From Colwellia ponticola (GTDB taxonomy: Bacteria > Pseudomonadota > Gammaproteobacteria > Enterobacterales > Alteromonadaceae), in assembly GCF_005885605.1 (NCBI RefSeq), contig NZ_SZVP01000015.1, positions 33,684 to 97,683 on the forward strand: a stretch of 64,000 bases of DNA, written 5' to 3'. This document shows positions 26,544 to 37,729 of this stretch, piece after piece. Each line of letters opens with the position of its first letter. Position 1 is the first letter of the stretch. Under the pieces are notes generated by a model. It was given only the letters and a program-made list of their open reading frames with translations, did not search any database and had not been told where the DNA came from. The position numbers and the translations under genes were made by a program.

Positions 26544-28148
26544 CTAGGCTACCTTTTGTGCTTTGGCTTGATTATCAAGATATTCATCTAGCGTGCCTTG
26601 GAAATCGACTAATTTTTTATCTTTAATATCAATAATACGTGTCGCTAAGCTTGAAACAAACTCACGGTCATGGCTTACAAAAATCAACGTGCCTTCAAAT
26701 TCTTTTAGAGCATTATTTAACGCATCAATTGCTTCAATATCCATATGGTTAGTTGGTTCATCCATAATAAGCACATTAACATCAGACATCATTAACTTGC
26801 CAAATAACAAGCGATTCTTTTCACCACCAGAACAATTACGTGCTTTTTTATTAGCATCGTCATCAGTAAAAAGCATACGCCCTAACATACCACGGACACT
26901 TAAATCGTTATGACAAGGTCTACGCCATTGTGACATCCAATCCATTAACGTTAGGTCATTATTAAAGAATGAACCGCTATCTTGTGGGCAATAACCAACA
27001 GCAGCATTTTCAGACCACTTAACCACACCTTCGTTTTGCTCTAACTCGCCCATTAAACAACGTAATAAGGTGGTTTTACCGACACCATTTTCACCAATAA
27101 TAGCTAATTTAGCGCCAGCTTCTAATAACAAATCACCTTTGCTAAATAGCGTTTCACCATCAAAACCGTGCGTTAAGCCCTCAAGCTCTAGTGCTTGACG
27201 ATGCATTTTTTTGCCCGGTGCAAAAGCAATTTTCGGCGTTATACGACTCGATGATTTAACATCATCAAGTTTAATTTTATCCATTTTTTTAGCACGAGAA
27301 CTAGCTTGTTTCGCTTTTGAAGCGTTAGCACCAAAGCGGTTAACAAAGTCTTGTAGTTCAGCAATTTCAGCGGATTTTTTATCATTACCCGCTAATAGCT
27401 GCTCACGTAGTAAACTAGACTGGGCTAAGAAAAACTCATAGTTTCCTGGGTAAATACGCAATTCACCATAGTCAATATCAGCCATATGAGTACAAACAGC
27501 GTTAAGAAAATGCCTATCATGAGAAATGATAATCATGGTGCACTTACGTTTATTTAACTCGTTTTCTAACCAACTAATGGTGTGAATATCCAAGTTGTTG
27601 GTCGGTTCATCAAGCAATAAAATATCAGGATTAGCGAATAAGGCTTGTGCAAGTAGCACACGTAACTTCCAACCTGGTGCTACTTGTTGCATTGAACCGT
27701 AATGAAAAGATTCTTCAATACCGGCTTCTAATAGTATTTCGCCAGCGCGACTTTCAGCCGTGTAACCGTCCATTTCTGCAAACTGGCTTTCTAAGTCGCC
27801 AACACGCATGCCGTCTGCTTCACTCATTTCTGCTTGTGCGTAAATAGCGTCACGTTCTTGCTTAACTTTCCATAACGCCATATCACCCATAATGACAGTA
27901 TCAATCACGTTATGCTCTTCAAAAGCGAATTGATCTTGACCCAAAGTACTTACTTTGTTGCCAGTACTTACAGATACATTACCTGAGCTTGGCACTAAGT
28001 CTCCACTTAGTATTTTCATAAATGTAGACTTGCCACAGCCATTTGCGCCAATCAAACCGTAACGGTGACCGTTGCCAAATTTAGCCGAAATGTTTTCAAA
28101 TAACGGCTCTGCGCCAAATTGCATGGTAATGTTAGATGTAGTGATCAA
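26544..28148 (-). CDS. ybiT: ABC-F ATPase, YbiT type
   Basis: A 534-residue soluble ATPase with two ABC domains. The first has [12 protein letters not shown] for Walker A and [14 protein letters not shown] for Walker B; the second has [12 protein letters not shown], the signature [16 protein letters not shown] and [16 protein letters not shown] linker of about 80 residues joins them, basic and helical ([20 protein letters not shown]), as in ribosome-binding ABC-F proteins. YbiT homologues act on the ribosome E-site; the exact role is unsettled. It is monocistronic with its own terminator. Confidence 0.92.
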   Translation of the reverse strand: MITTSNITMQFGAEPLFENISAKFGNGHRYGLIGANGCGKSTFMKILSGDLVPSSGNVSVSTGNKVSTLGQDQFAFEEHNVIDTVIMGDMALWKVKQERDAIYAQAEMSEADGMRVGDLESQFAEMDGYTAESRAGEILLEAGIEESFHYGSMQQVAPGWKLRVLLAQALFANPDILLLDEPTNNLDIHTISWLENELNKRKCTMIIISHDRHFLNAVCTHMADIDYGELRIYPGNYEFFLAQSSLLREQLLAGNDKKSAEIAELQDFVNRFGANASKAKQASSRAKKMDKIKLDDVKSSSRITPKIAFAPGKKMHRQALELEGLTHGFDGETLFSKGDLLLEAGAKLAIIGENGVGKTTLLRCLMGELEQNEGVVKWSENAAVGYCPQDSGSFFNNDLTLMDWMSQWRRPCHNDLSVRGMLGRMLFTDDDANKKARNCSGGEKNRLLFGKLMMSDVNVLIMDEPTNHMDIEAIDALNNALKEFEGTLIFVSHDREFVSSLATRIIDIKDKKLVDFQGTLDEYLDNQAKAQKVA

Positions 28149-28515
28149 AAGATATTCCCGAGTTTTGCTGATAAGATGGATATTTTAAAGGCGCGTATCA
28201 TACAGTAATTTTAACAAGAACCCTACCTAACGTTTATATTATTTGTTTGCTTTTTAGTCACGGTTAATTAAAAAAATGATAATATTCAACCTGATAAATG
28301 TTCAAAAAGGTATTAACCAATGAATAAAAAACATACTAAACAATAAACTAGGTAACAAAAGTTCATCACAAATATTTTCTGGGAATAGTATTTGCATAAC
28401 GTCATACATTAATAACGCTTACCTATAAGCAACGAATCAACCTAAGCGGCATTATTACCCGCACACACAAATTTATTAGCTCTATTTATTAAACTATATT
28501 TCACTTGGATAATTA
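28149..28515. other. Intergenic region, nothing recognised
   Basis: A 367-base AT-rich gap between the divergent ABC-F and beta-propeller-like genes. It should hold both promoters. I find no hairpin, repeat or short gene that I can support. Confidence 0.6.
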
Positions 28516-29460
28516 ATGATAAAAAAATCGGTATACGCGATAGTGATCCTGAGTACTTTACTGGTGTTAATACTTGCGCTGATGGCTACTTATACACTTT
28601 ATAGTACTAAACTCGTTACCTTAGACAGTAAACTTAAAGAAATTTCTGGTATTGAATTCGACAAGGCGGGAAACTTTTGGGGGATTAACGACGGTGGTAA
28701 TTCAGCGCAATTACACCAAATAGAAAGCAACGGTAAAATAAGTAAATCAATCACTATTACCAATGCTAAAAATCTCGACTGGGAAGATATGACCCAAGAT
28801 GATTTTGGTCATTTTTTTATTGGTGACTTTGGTGATAATGACAATGTACGTAAATGGTTAACCATTTATAAAATTGAAAACCCTATCGATATTAAAGGCA
28901 CTGAAACACTAGCTGAAATCATTAAATTTACTTTTCCTAAACAGTTAAATTTCCCACCTAAAGCGTCAGAAAAAAACTTTGACTTAGAAGCTTTTGTTTT
29001 TTATAAAAAAAACTTATATCTTTTTTCAAAAAATCGTACTAAGCCTTTTGATGGGGATACCAATTTATATAGAATTGGCGATCATGCCGATAATTATCAA
29101 GCCGACTTTATTAGTAATTTTAATACCTGTACGACCTATGAAAAACTCTGTTGGATAACTTCTGCAGCCTTAAGCCCCGATAGAACTAAATTAGTTTTAT
29201 TAGATTCAGAGCGGTTATGGTTATTTGAAAATTGGCAAGGTGATAATTTTTTCTCCGGTGATGCCTATAAAATTAATTTAGGGATAGTCACCCAAAAAGA
29301 AGCCGTTACCTTTGCTGACAATAACACTATCATTTTTACCGATGAAGAGTTTAATGGTATAGGCCGAAATTCTTATATGATAAAGTTAAATCAAGTCACT
29401 AAAAAGCCTATTAAAAAACAAGAAAAATTAATCGTTGATAAGAAACTAATCCTCCCATAA
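28516..29460 (+). CDS. Membrane-anchored beta-propeller-like hypothetical protein
   Basis: A 314-residue protein. One N-terminal transmembrane helix (residues about 7-27) is followed by a periplasmic domain with repeated beta blade-like strands: LKEISGIEFDKAGNFWGINDGGN, AKNLDWEDMTQDDFGHFFIGDFGDN, SAALSPDRTKLVLLDSERLWLFENW and KEAVTFADNNTIIFTDEEFNG. This is the pattern of calcium-dependent propellers such as phytase-like and SdiA-regulated proteins. The function is not assigned. No operon partner; a radical SAM gene follows 125 bases on. Confidence 0.7.
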   Translation: MIKKSVYAIVILSTLLVLILALMATYTLYSTKLVTLDSKLKEISGIEFDKAGNFWGINDGGNSAQLHQIESNGKISKSITITNAKNLDWEDMTQDDFGHFFIGDFGDNDNVRKWLTIYKIENPIDIKGTETLAEIIKFTFPKQLNFPPKASEKNFDLEAFVFYKKNLYLFSKNRTKPFDGDTNLYRIGDHADNYQADFISNFNTCTTYEKLCWITSAALSPDRTKLVLLDSERLWLFENWQGDNFFSGDAYKINLGIVTQKEAVTFADNNTIIFTDEEFNGIGRNSYMIKLNQVTKKPIKKQEKLIVDKKLILP

Positions 29461-29585
29461 GAGTGTTGCCTGTTCTTGTCATACTGATATAAACTCCCCT
29501 GGTCTGACCAATATTAACGTTAAATTTTTCAAATAAGACAACTAACACACTAACTAATTTCTAACCCAACTTAAGTAGAAAACAT

Positions 29586-30488
29586 ATGTACCCTTTAAGC
29601 TATATTGAACCTGTATTTCGCCCACCAAGTGAATGGAAGAGCTTAATCTTACAAGTGACTAACGGTTGTTCATGGAATAAATGCACCTTCTGCGATATGT
29701 ATACTAGTGAGAATAAAAAATTTAAGCCTAAAAAAATTGACTTAATAGAGCAAGAAATTGTCAAAATAGCCAAGTCTGGTATACCAACAACACGAGTGTT
29801 TTTAGCTGATGGTGACGCAATGATGTTACCTTTTAACCGTTTAAAAGAAATTCTTCAATTAATACAACTACATTTACCCCAAGTAAGTAGAGTATCTAGT
29901 TATTGTTTACCAAGAAATTTAACTAATAAAACAGCTGAACAATTAACTGAGTTGAAAAATCTAGGCTTGTCTTTGCTCTATATAGGTTGTGAAAGTGGTG
30001 ACGACCAAGTGCTCACACTTATTGAAAAAGGTGAGAGTTATCAAAGTTCATTAATTGCGCTCAATAAAATAAAACAAGCGGGTATAAAAAGCTCAGTGAT
30101 GATCCTCAATGGCTTAGGCGGCCCAGAGTTATCTCGACAGCATGCCATCAATTCAGCTAAATTAATGAATGAAGCTCAACCTAACTATTTATCTACCCTA
30201 GTGGTGTCTTTTCCGTTAGGGGAGCAACGCTTTGCTCAAGCATTCACTCAAACCGGTCTACCACCATTTAGACAATTAACACAGCAAGAATTATTCACTG
30301 AAATGGAAACATTATTAGCTGAACTCGATTTAGAGAAAACGATTTTCCGCTCTGATCATGCGTCAAATTATCTGGTACTTAAAGGTGTATTAGGTCATGA
30401 TAAAGAGGCTTTATTAAGTCAAGTAAGAAAAGCATTGCAACAACCCAGTCATGCTAATTTAAGGCAAGAGTGGCAAAGAGGTCTTTAA
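29586..30488 (+). CDS. Radical SAM protein
   Basis: A 300-residue enzyme. The 4Fe-4S motif is at C28-x4-C33-x2-C36 (NGCSWNKCTFCDMYTS), which is CxxxxCxxC in place of the classical CxxxCxxC spacing. The TIM-barrel strands carry FLADGDAMMLPF, SRVSSYCLPRNL, LLYIGCESGDDQVL and SVMILNGLGG. The branch resembles small COG1032/Elp3-type radical SAM proteins of unknown substrate. It ends 122 bases before the convergent oxyR gene. Confidence 0.88.
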   Translation: MYPLSYIEPVFRPPSEWKSLILQVTNGCSWNKCTFCDMYTSENKKFKPKKIDLIEQEIVKIAKSGIPTTRVFLADGDAMMLPFNRLKEILQLIQLHLPQVSRVSSYCLPRNLTNKTAEQLTELKNLGLSLLYIGCESGDDQVLTLIEKGESYQSSLIALNKIKQAGIKSSVMILNGLGGPELSRQHAINSAKLMNEAQPNYLSTLVVSFPLGEQRFAQAFTQTGLPPFRQLTQQELFTEMETLLAELDLEKTIFRSDHASNYLVLKGVLGHDKEALLSQVRKALQQPSHANLRQEWQRGL

Positions 30489-30609
30489 GCTATTTTCATA
30501 CTACCTAGTCATTTGTCCCAAATGAATAAGCTTGCCTACCCTTTAAACTAAATAACCTGAAACCAGTTTAATAAATCGCCTTCTTAACAAGAGGTCAGGT
30601 TCAATGCAG

Positions 30610-31524
30610 TTACAAATTACACTTTTCTGATAGTTGCTGGTGAAATATATCTTTTAATAAGGCTATTTCATCAGTTCTGACATAGTTGGGACGAATCATT
30701 AATGAAATTATTCTGTGTGGTCCTGGCTCATTTAAATGGATAGCTCTTAACTCTGATTCATTATAAATAAGCTGGTCTAACGCCATCTGAGGTGCCAAGG
30801 TGCTCCCCAACTTACCCGCTACCATTTGAATTAACGTATGTAAGCTGGCCGAATCAAAATCAGTATCTTGCTTTTTATTTTGCATGCTACAGGCAGCTAA
30901 CGCGTGATCCTTTAAACAATGCCCTTCTTTTAATAGCATTAATGTGTCCAGCTCTAGCTCTTCACTGGTGATTTCTTGCATTTGGTTGGGACACTTATCT
31001 TTATGACTCACCCAATAAAAATCTTCCTGCCAAAAATCAAAGCGCATTAAGCCGTCAATCGCAAATGGCAAAGCTAAAATTGCCGCATCAATATCCCCTT
31101 TTCTCAACATATCAACTAATACGTGTGATTGCTCTTCTATAATTTTCAGCTTAAAGTCAGGATACTTCTTTCGTAGAGTCGGTAATACTTTAGGCAGTAA
31201 ATAAGGTCCTATTGTCGGTATAACGCCTAGTGTCATTGCCATTGAAAAAAGTTGATTACTGGTATGCGATATTTGTAAAATATCCTCCACTTCTAGCTTT
31301 ACTTTTCTCGCTTTATTAAGTACTAACTGCCCCTTGTCTGTCACTAACACTTGCTTATTGTTACGCTCAAAGAGTGTAATACCCAATTGCTTTTCAAGTG
31401 CGTTAATAGCCGTACTTAATGCCGACTGAGAAACATTACAAGCTTCAGCAGCTTTTTTAAAATGTAAGGTTTTTTCCACCGCTAACGCATAATACAATTG
31501 CTTTATTGAAATCATATTTTCCAA
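30610..31524 (-). CDS. oxyR: Peroxide-sensing LysR regulator OxyR
   Basis: A 304-residue LysR-type regulator. The helix-turn-helix is near residues 21-45 (KKAAEACNVSQSALSTAINALEKQLG). In the effector domain C203 and C212 (GHCLKDHALAAC) match the redox Cys199/Cys208 of E. coli OxyR, with the same nine-residue spacing. It is transcribed divergently from katG, its classical target, so the 288-base gap between them is the control region. Confidence 0.93.
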   Translation of the reverse strand: MENMISIKQLYYALAVEKTLHFKKAAEACNVSQSALSTAINALEKQLGITLFERNNKQVLVTDKGQLVLNKARKVKLEVEDILQISHTSNQLFSMAMTLGVIPTIGPYLLPKVLPTLRKKYPDFKLKIIEEQSHVLVDMLRKGDIDAAILALPFAIDGLMRFDFWQEDFYWVSHKDKCPNQMQEITSEELELDTLMLLKEGHCLKDHALAACSMQNKKQDTDFDSASLHTLIQMVAGKLGSTLAPQMALDQLIYNESELRAIHLNEPGPHRIISLMIRPNYVRTDEIALLKDIFHQQLSEKCNL

Positions 31525-31664
31525 TGATAGATTTTAGTGAATGTAAGGACAATTCTATTCTGTTTTTTTATATTTTGTCATAAAAAATATAATTAATCGG
31601 CTCCTGCCCCCTTATACATTTAATCTAATAAAAAACTAATCTATTGAATTTATTTATAAATAAT

Positions 31665-31710
31665 AAAAGATAACTGATAAATACCTAAAAGATAACTAGG
31701 TTCTAAAAAA
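31665..31710 (+). promoter_or_regulatory. Candidate OxyR operator upstream of katG
   Basis: Two direct copies of AAAAGATAACT begin at 31665 and 31687, exactly 22 bases (two helical turns) apart, and each is followed by a loose CTAT-like half. This matches the spacing and part of the sequence of the OxyR tetramer site (four half-sites with seven-base gaps; 11 of 16 key bases). It lies about 115 bases before katG. Confidence 0.4.
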
Positions 31711-31812
31711 CGAATGATTATCTTCAGCTAAATGAATTATTCAAATTGCCATCTTTCATCTATTCTTTATAAGAGATTTATATAGATAATTGATAAAACG
31801 AGGGGAAACATT

Positions 31813-34035
31813 ATGTTAAAGAGAGCACTTCCAATAGCGACGGCAATATCTGTTGCACTATCCGTCATAGTTTTACCAACACCTGCATTGGCAAACAGCG
31901 AAGCTAAAACCAATCAATTCTGGTGGCCAGAGCAACTTAATCTTAGCCCACTTCGCCAGCACGGTGCAGAGTCTAATCCTTACGGTGAACAATATAATTA
32001 TGCAAAAGAATTTGCCAAAATTGATCTAACACAGCTTAAAAAAGATATTCAAACCACCTTAACAGACTCAAAAGCATGGTGGCCAGCAGATTGGGGGCAT
32101 TATGGTCCTTTAATGATTCGTATGGCATGGCACAGTGCTGGTGTTTATCGCGTTAATGACGGTAGAGGAGGTGCCTCAGGCGGACAACAGCGCTTTGACC
32201 CACTGAACAGCTGGCCAGATAATGTTAATTTAGATAAGGCACGTCGCTTATTATGGCCAGTAAAACAAAAATACGGGCGTCAACTTTCTTGGGCAGATTT
32301 AATGGTTTTGTCAGGTAACGTAGCGCTTGAGTCGATGGGGTTTAAAACTTTTGGTTTTGCTGGTGGTCGTTCTGATGATTGGGAGCCCGATCTAGTTTAC
32401 TGGGGACCAGAAAAGACCATGCTTTCTGATGAACGTAGAGATAATAAAGGCAAATTAAAAGGTCCATTAGCTGCAGTAGAAATGGGCTTAATTTATGTAA
32501 ACCCTGAAGGACCTCACGGAAAACCTGATCCCCTATTAGCCGCAAATGATATTAGAATGTCATTTGGTCGAATGGCGATGAATGATGAAGAAATTGTCGC
32601 ATTAATTGCAGGTGGTCATACACTTGGTAAAGCCCATGGTGCGAAGCAACCTGCAAAATGTGTTGGTGCAGAGCCGGCAGCCGCTGAAATAGAAGCACAA
32701 GGACTTGGTTGGAAAAACAAATGTGGTACTGGTGTCGGCGCTGATACAACAAGCAGTGGTTTAGAAGGTGCTTGGACAGTGACACCAACACAATGGTCCT
32801 CAAATTATTTAGATAATTTAATGAACTTTAATTGGGTACTCACTAAAAGCCCAGCCGGTGCAAAACAATGGACGCCTGATGATAAAGCTGCTGTTAACTT
32901 AGTACCCGATGCACATATCCCTAACAAGCGTAATGCACCTATTATGTTTACTACCGATATAGCATTAAAAGAAGATCCTCAATTTCGTAAAGTGGTAGAG
33001 CGCTTTCAAGCAGACCCTACCCAGTTTGATAAAGCCTTTGCTAAAGCTTGGTTTAAATTAACTCACCGAGATATGGGGCCTAGAGCTCGCTATGTTGGTA
33101 GTGAAGTGCCTAGTGAAGTATTACTATGGCAAGATCCACTACCAGCAGTTGATTATAAGCTAGTGAGAAACAAAGATATCGTTAAGCTTAAAAAACAATT
33201 ACTCAATTCAGGCTTAACACATGCTGAACTAATTAAAACAGCGTGGGCTTCTGCTTCTAGTCATCGAGTAAGCGACATGCGTGGTGGTGCAAACGGTGCG
33301 CGGATAAACCTTGAGCCACAAAAGTCATGGAAAGTAAACAACCCCGCCGAGTTGAAAAAAGTGCTAGGTACGCTTGAATCAATACAAAAGGCATATAATA
33401 AAAAATCAGTTAAAAGACAAATATCTCTGGCTGATTTGATTGTATTAGGTGGTGCTGCAGCTATTGAAGATGCGGCTAAAAAAGCAGGGCATAACGTTGA
33501 CGTTCCCTTTATTGCTGGTCGAGTAGATGCTTCTCAAACACAAACTGATGTTAAATCATTTAATAATTTAACACCAAAAGCCGATGGTTTCCGTAACTTT
33601 TACACCGATGAAAGTTATATGTCGCCAGCAGAAATGCTCGTAGATAAAGCGAATTTACTTGGTTTGAATGTACCTGAAATGACAGTGTTAGTGGGCGGCA
33701 TGCGTGTGTTAAATGCTAACTATGACGGCTCATCATTAGGTGTATTTACTGATAAACCAGGCGAATTAAGTAACGATTTTTTTGTTAACTTGTTAGATAT
33801 GTCAACGGTATGGACTAAAGATACTGCTAATGACGGTATTTACCAAGGACACGATCGCGCTTCTGGTCAGTTAACGTGGCAAGCAACCCCCGTTGATTTA
33901 ATCTTTGGCTCAAACTCAGAATTAAGAGCAATAGCTGAAGTTTACGCCTCAGATGATGCTGATAACAAGTTTGTTAATGACTTTATCGCCGCATGGGTAA
34001 AAGTAATGCAATTAGACCGCTTTGATTTAAAATAG
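31813..34035 (+). CDS. katG: Catalase-peroxidase with export signal
   Basis: A 740-residue haem enzyme that destroys hydrogen peroxide. The N-terminal half has the distal Arg103, Trp106 and His107 (RMAWHSAG), the proximal His269 ([10 protein letters not shown]) and the Trp106-Tyr228-Met254 crosslink residues, all one position off the tuberculosis enzyme. The degenerate C-terminal half follows. Residues 1-28 form a signal peptide (ending PALANSE), so it is probably periplasmic, like E. coli KatP. It has its own terminator and faces oxyR. Confidence 0.96.
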   Translation: MLKRALPIATAISVALSVIVLPTPALANSEAKTNQFWWPEQLNLSPLRQHGAESNPYGEQYNYAKEFAKIDLTQLKKDIQTTLTDSKAWWPADWGHYGPLMIRMAWHSAGVYRVNDGRGGASGGQQRFDPLNSWPDNVNLDKARRLLWPVKQKYGRQLSWADLMVLSGNVALESMGFKTFGFAGGRSDDWEPDLVYWGPEKTMLSDERRDNKGKLKGPLAAVEMGLIYVNPEGPHGKPDPLLAANDIRMSFGRMAMNDEEIVALIAGGHTLGKAHGAKQPAKCVGAEPAAAEIEAQGLGWKNKCGTGVGADTTSSGLEGAWTVTPTQWSSNYLDNLMNFNWVLTKSPAGAKQWTPDDKAAVNLVPDAHIPNKRNAPIMFTTDIALKEDPQFRKVVERFQADPTQFDKAFAKAWFKLTHRDMGPRARYVGSEVPSEVLLWQDPLPAVDYKLVRNKDIVKLKKQLLNSGLTHAELIKTAWASASSHRVSDMRGGANGARINLEPQKSWKVNNPAELKKVLGTLESIQKAYNKKSVKRQISLADLIVLGGAAAIEDAAKKAGHNVDVPFIAGRVDASQTQTDVKSFNNLTPKADGFRNFYTDESYMSPAEMLVDKANLLGLNVPEMTVLVGGMRVLNANYDGSSLGVFTDKPGELSNDFFVNLLDMSTVWTKDTANDGIYQGHDRASGQLTWQATPVDLIFGSNSELRAIAEVYASDDADNKFVNDFIAAWVKVMQLDRFDLK

Positions 34036-34089
34036 GCGTCGCACTTGTAGTCATTAACGTGACTTATCTGCATTATTAATAGACCTACC

Positions 34090-34125
34090 AAAAGCCAGTA
34101 ACACGCTAAGTGTTACTGGCTTTTT
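34090..34125 (+). terminator. Rho-independent terminator of katG
   Basis: A perfect 15-bp stem (34090-34104 with 34110-34124) with a five-base loop, ending in TTTTT. It lies 54 bases past the katG stop. Confidence 0.9.
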
Positions 34126-34239
34126 AGTTATCGATGTTAAGTAGCTAAATATTGCCTTATAATCTAAGGACTTGTCTTTAATAATCCACAATACCACAAT
34201 TTTTAAAATTATAATTATAGCTTTAGACTGGGAATATAA

Positions 34240-35016
34240 ATGAAGTATTGGCTCCTAATAATGGTTTTGGCACTATGTAGTGTTAGTGTATCGGCAAACG
34301 AAAATAGAGGTAATGCTAGAGAGCGTATCGAACCTAAAGGGTTTATTTACGGATTAGGATTAGGTATCAATCAAGAGATTTATAAAGATTATGATTACCG
34401 GGTTATTCCTTTACCCATTATCGGTTACCGGGCCGATAATTTTCGAATTTTAGGTCCATTTGCTAGTTATGATGCTTTACAATTTTCAGATATTAAATTG
34501 ATGATACAAGTCGCGCCTAGATTTCAAGGCTTTGACGATTCTGATAGTTATATCTTTGAAAATATGGATGAACGAAAGTTCTCTATGGATGCAGGGATAG
34601 GAATTTCTTATGAAAAGAAAGACTGGAAAGTCAGCGCGACCAGTATGTTCGATATACTTGGCAGATCTGATGGTTACGAAGTTAAGGTAAATATCTCTCG
34701 AGTGCTAGCTAAAGGCCCCTTATTTTTTGAGCCGAGCTTAACTATGAGCTATTTAGACCGTAATAATGTTGATTACTATTATGGTGTAAAAGCACATGAA
34801 ACCAATGCTTTTACTGCACAATATCAAGGAAAATCAGCGTTCAATACCACACTAGGTTTTGCCGTGGCTACGCCTATATTACTCGGCGGTTTTACCCGTA
34901 TTGCCATTGACTACACTTGGTATGATTCTACTATTACAAAGAGTCCGCTTGTTGAAAAAAACACTAGCCTAAGTGCTCGATTATTATTTAGTAAGTTTTT
35001 TAACGCTGGTATCTAA
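34240..35016 (+). CDS. MipA/OmpV family outer membrane protein
   Basis: A 258-residue protein with a signal peptide (residues 1-19, VSVSAN) and an outer membrane beta-barrel. MipA/OmpV features include GFIYGLGLGINQEIYKDYDYRVIPLPIIGYRADNFRI, FSMDAGIGISYEKKDWKVSA and alternating aromatic strands to the terminal LLFSKFF with a late Phe. In E. coli MipA is a scaffold for murein enzymes; other members are porin-like. It follows the katG terminator and has its own promoter. Confidence 0.85.
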   Translation: MKYWLLIMVLALCSVSVSANENRGNARERIEPKGFIYGLGLGINQEIYKDYDYRVIPLPIIGYRADNFRILGPFASYDALQFSDIKLMIQVAPRFQGFDDSDSYIFENMDERKFSMDAGIGISYEKKDWKVSATSMFDILGRSDGYEVKVNISRVLAKGPLFFEPSLTMSYLDRNNVDYYYGVKAHETNAFTAQYQGKSAFNTTLGFAVATPILLGGFTRIAIDYTWYDSTITKSPLVEKNTSLSARLLFSKFFNAGI

Positions 35017-35228
35017 GGCTAGTTTTGATTAAACATTAAAAGTGCGCGAAAACCTGCTTATGACAATAAACGATAAAAATCAGTTACTATAGGGCTCCAT
35101 CAACCAATGATTACTGAAACATATCAAGCTACACATATTTTACTCAATTTTATATATACCCAAGATATAGCCAAGATATACAAAATTGACTACCCCCCTA
35201 ACCCTATAGCATTATCAGAGTAAATTTT

Positions 35229-35690
35229 ATGAATAAAGCCGCAAAAAATATCTTATTACTATTAGCCGCCTTCTTTTTGTTCATCGGTATAATGAGTGCG
35301 CAAAACTCAAAAAGCTATGCTGAGTTAAGCGACATCCAAACAGTCAAGGGAGCGATAGCAACATTAAATTGCCCCCCCAAAGGCGCTGCTTCGCTACGCC
35401 TTATGGACTCTGACTTTACCTATAATTTATCAGTAAAGTTTCGCAGTGATTATTGTGATGAAGATGTTTCTCAAGCGCTGCTAGGTAAAGAGATCATTAT
35501 GGAGTCAGTACAAGTAAATGATGATTTTTATCAAGTCTACAAGGTAATAGAACAAGAAAAATTACTGCTAAGCCCTACTGATGTTGAGGCAGATCAATCT
35601 AGCTCAACCTGGGGATTGTTTTTCTTATCGTTCTTTTTAACCGCTATAGTAATTTTTAAAAGCCTCTTTAAAGACCCTACTCAACAGTAG
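35229..35690 (+). CDS. Hypothetical protein with two membrane segments
   Basis: A 153-residue protein I do not recognise. It has an N-terminal helix (about residues 7-24), a periplasmic domain of about 100 residues with two Cys (LNCPPKG, SDYCDEDV) that could form a disulfide, and a C-terminal helix (TWGLFFLSFFLTAIVIFKSLF). This two-anchor layout suggests an envelope protein. No partner gene. Confidence 0.65.
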   Translation: MNKAAKNILLLLAAFFLFIGIMSAQNSKSYAELSDIQTVKGAIATLNCPPKGAASLRLMDSDFTYNLSVKFRSDYCDEDVSQALLGKEIIMESVQVNDDFYQVYKVIEQEKLLLSPTDVEADQSSSTWGLFFLSFFLTAIVIFKSLFKDPTQQ

Positions 35691-35941
35691 TACTTATGCA
35701 ATAATAAGCGTTTGCTGTTGGGTAAACGCTGCTAATTTAATCAGCGCTAGACTGCACAGACCACTTAGTTGGCAAGTTACTATTGCTCCCCCTCTCTCAA
35801 CATCCTTCGCTTTACACCAACGACAATTATCTTTACAGATAAGCCATTAACACTAATCACTAAAAGTTATCGGTGAATTGTTTTTATATAGTGGAAACCT
35901 TATAATTTTTTAAATTTTTAATGAAAGTGCATAGGAAATAT

Positions 35942-37537
35942 ATGTCAATTGACGCCACATGTTCACAGGAACCGAAAAGCTCAGGCCTGTTTAATCGTTT
36001 TTTAGCTGGAGTTGAATGGCTAGGTAACTTACTACCCCACCCTATTACGTTATTTGCGGGATTTTGCTTAGCTGTTATTGCTATTAGTGGCATTACCGGC
36101 TTTTTTGAGTTGAGTGTTATCGACCCGCGACCACTTGGGGCGCCAGGTAGAGAAGCCGACGGTATGATTACGGTTGTTTCTTTAGTAAACGCTGAAGGTT
36201 TACAGCGTATTGTTGCTGGTTTAGTAACTAACTTTACCGGTTTTGCACCACTTGGCACTGTACTGGTCGCATTATTAGGTGTCGCCGTTGCAGAGCGTTC
36301 TGGCTTATTATCAACCGCTATGCGCACACTCGTTATGGATGCCTCACCTCGTATGGTCACAGTAACTATCGTGTTTGCCGGTATTGTTTCAAATACTGCC
36401 TCCGAGTTAGGTTATGTGGTACTCATTCCTTTGGCTGCCATGATATTTCACTCGTTAGGTCGTCACCCACTTGCAGGTTTAGCTGCTGCTTTTGCTGGTG
36501 TGTCAGGGGGTTATAGTGCTAACTTATTATTGGGGACTATCGACCCATTACTCGCGGGTATTACTACGCCTGCCGCGCAAATGATTGATCCCAATTATCA
36601 AGTTGGGCCTGAAGCCAATTATTATTTTATGTTTATTAGTACCTTTTTAATTGCCATATTAGGTGCTGTGGTCACTGAAAAAATAGTAGAACCTAGATTA
36701 GGTAAATATGATGCTAATGAAGCCTCTATTGATCTAGCTGAGCAAAAAATTGATAAAATAACAGCGCTAGAAATTAAAGCATTAAAAGCGGCTGGTATCA
36801 CTTTTGCGCTAGTCTGTGCGGTATTAGCATTAACCGTTATTCCCCAGTTTGGCGGTATTTTATTACACCCTGAAACTGGTGAGATGAAGGGCTCTCCTTT
36901 TCTCAAAGGGATCGTTGCCTTCATTTTTATAAGCTTCGCCATCCCCGGTTATGTCTATGGTCGTGTTGCCGGTACCATGAGAACCGATCGTGATGTTATC
37001 AATGCTATGTCTGCCAGTATGAATACTATGGGTATGTATATTGTTTTAGTGTTTTTTGCTGCACAGTTTGTTGCTTTTTTTAAGTGGACAAACTTAGGTA
37101 CGGTGATGGCGGTTAAAGGCGCCACATTGCTGCAATCTTTGGGGTTAGATGGCCCAGAGTTATTTGTATTATTTATTGTTATGTGTGGCTTTATTAACTT
37201 AATGCTCGGCAGCGCCTCTGCACAATGGGCAGTAACAGCGCCAATTTTTGTTCCTATGTTAATGTTAATGGGCTATGCACCTGAAGTTATTCAAGCCGCT
37301 TATCGTATTGGTGATTCTGTTACTAACCTTATTACGCCTATGATGAGTTATTTTGGCTTAATACTGGCGGTTGCGGTGAAATATAAAAAAGATCTTGGTA
37401 TAGGTACACTCATTGCCACCATGCTACCTTATTCAATGGTGTTTTTGTTGGGCTGGACAATACTCTTTTTTACTTGGGTATTCATTCTAGGCATGCCAGT
37501 AGGACCTGGCGCTGAAACATACTACCCAGCAAAATAA
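35942..37537 (+). CDS. AbgT family transporter
   Basis: About 531 residues, 11-13 helices. AbgT markers: the opening NRFLAGVEWLGNLLPHPITLFAGFCL, ADGMITVVSLVNAEGLQRIVAGLVTNFTGFAPLGTVLVALLGVAVAERSGL, and the C-terminal SASAQWAVTAPIFVPMLMLMGYAPE. AbgT imports p-aminobenzoyl-glutamate in E. coli, while some relatives export sulfonamides or carry dipeptides. The ATG at 35942 is chosen for the AGGAAAT ribosome site eight bases upstream. Confidence 0.9.
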   Translation: MSIDATCSQEPKSSGLFNRFLAGVEWLGNLLPHPITLFAGFCLAVIAISGITGFFELSVIDPRPLGAPGREADGMITVVSLVNAEGLQRIVAGLVTNFTGFAPLGTVLVALLGVAVAERSGLLSTAMRTLVMDASPRMVTVTIVFAGIVSNTASELGYVVLIPLAAMIFHSLGRHPLAGLAAAFAGVSGGYSANLLLGTIDPLLAGITTPAAQMIDPNYQVGPEANYYFMFISTFLIAILGAVVTEKIVEPRLGKYDANEASIDLAEQKIDKITALEIKALKAAGITFALVCAVLALTVIPQFGGILLHPETGEMKGSPFLKGIVAFIFISFAIPGYVYGRVAGTMRTDRDVINAMSASMNTMGMYIVLVFFAAQFVAFFKWTNLGTVMAVKGATLLQSLGLDGPELFVLFIVMCGFINLMLGSASAQWAVTAPIFVPMLMLMGYAPEVIQAAYRIGDSVTNLITPMMSYFGLILAVAVKYKKDLGIGTLIATMLPYSMVFLLGWTILFFTWVFILGMPVGPGAETYYPAK

Positions 37538-37550
37538 TTATTATCTCAGT

Positions 37551-37586
37551 AATAACTGTAATAACTGTAATAACTGTAATAACTAA
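37551..37586. repeat. 9-bp tandem repeat (aataactgt)
   Basis: Three full copies and a fourth partial one lie straight after the AbgT stop region. Noncoding, no role apparent. Confidence 0.85.
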
Positions 37587-37593
37587 CAAGCAT

Positions 37594-37633
37594 GATATAG
37601 TCACTTACACATAAGGTGTTAAGTGACTATATC
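37594..37633. terminator. Hairpin after the AbgT gene
   Basis: A perfect 14-bp stem (37594-37607 with 37620-37633; GATATAGTCACTTA) and a 12-base loop. No U-run follows. It is the likely end of the AbgT transcript. Confidence 0.65.
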
Positions 37634-37729
37634 ACTAACGGTTTTACTGGTTATTTAAGTGGCTATGGACCGGTTCATAACGATTAGTCACTGCTACCAA
37701 TATTGGTTTTACTCGAGGAATGCTAATTG

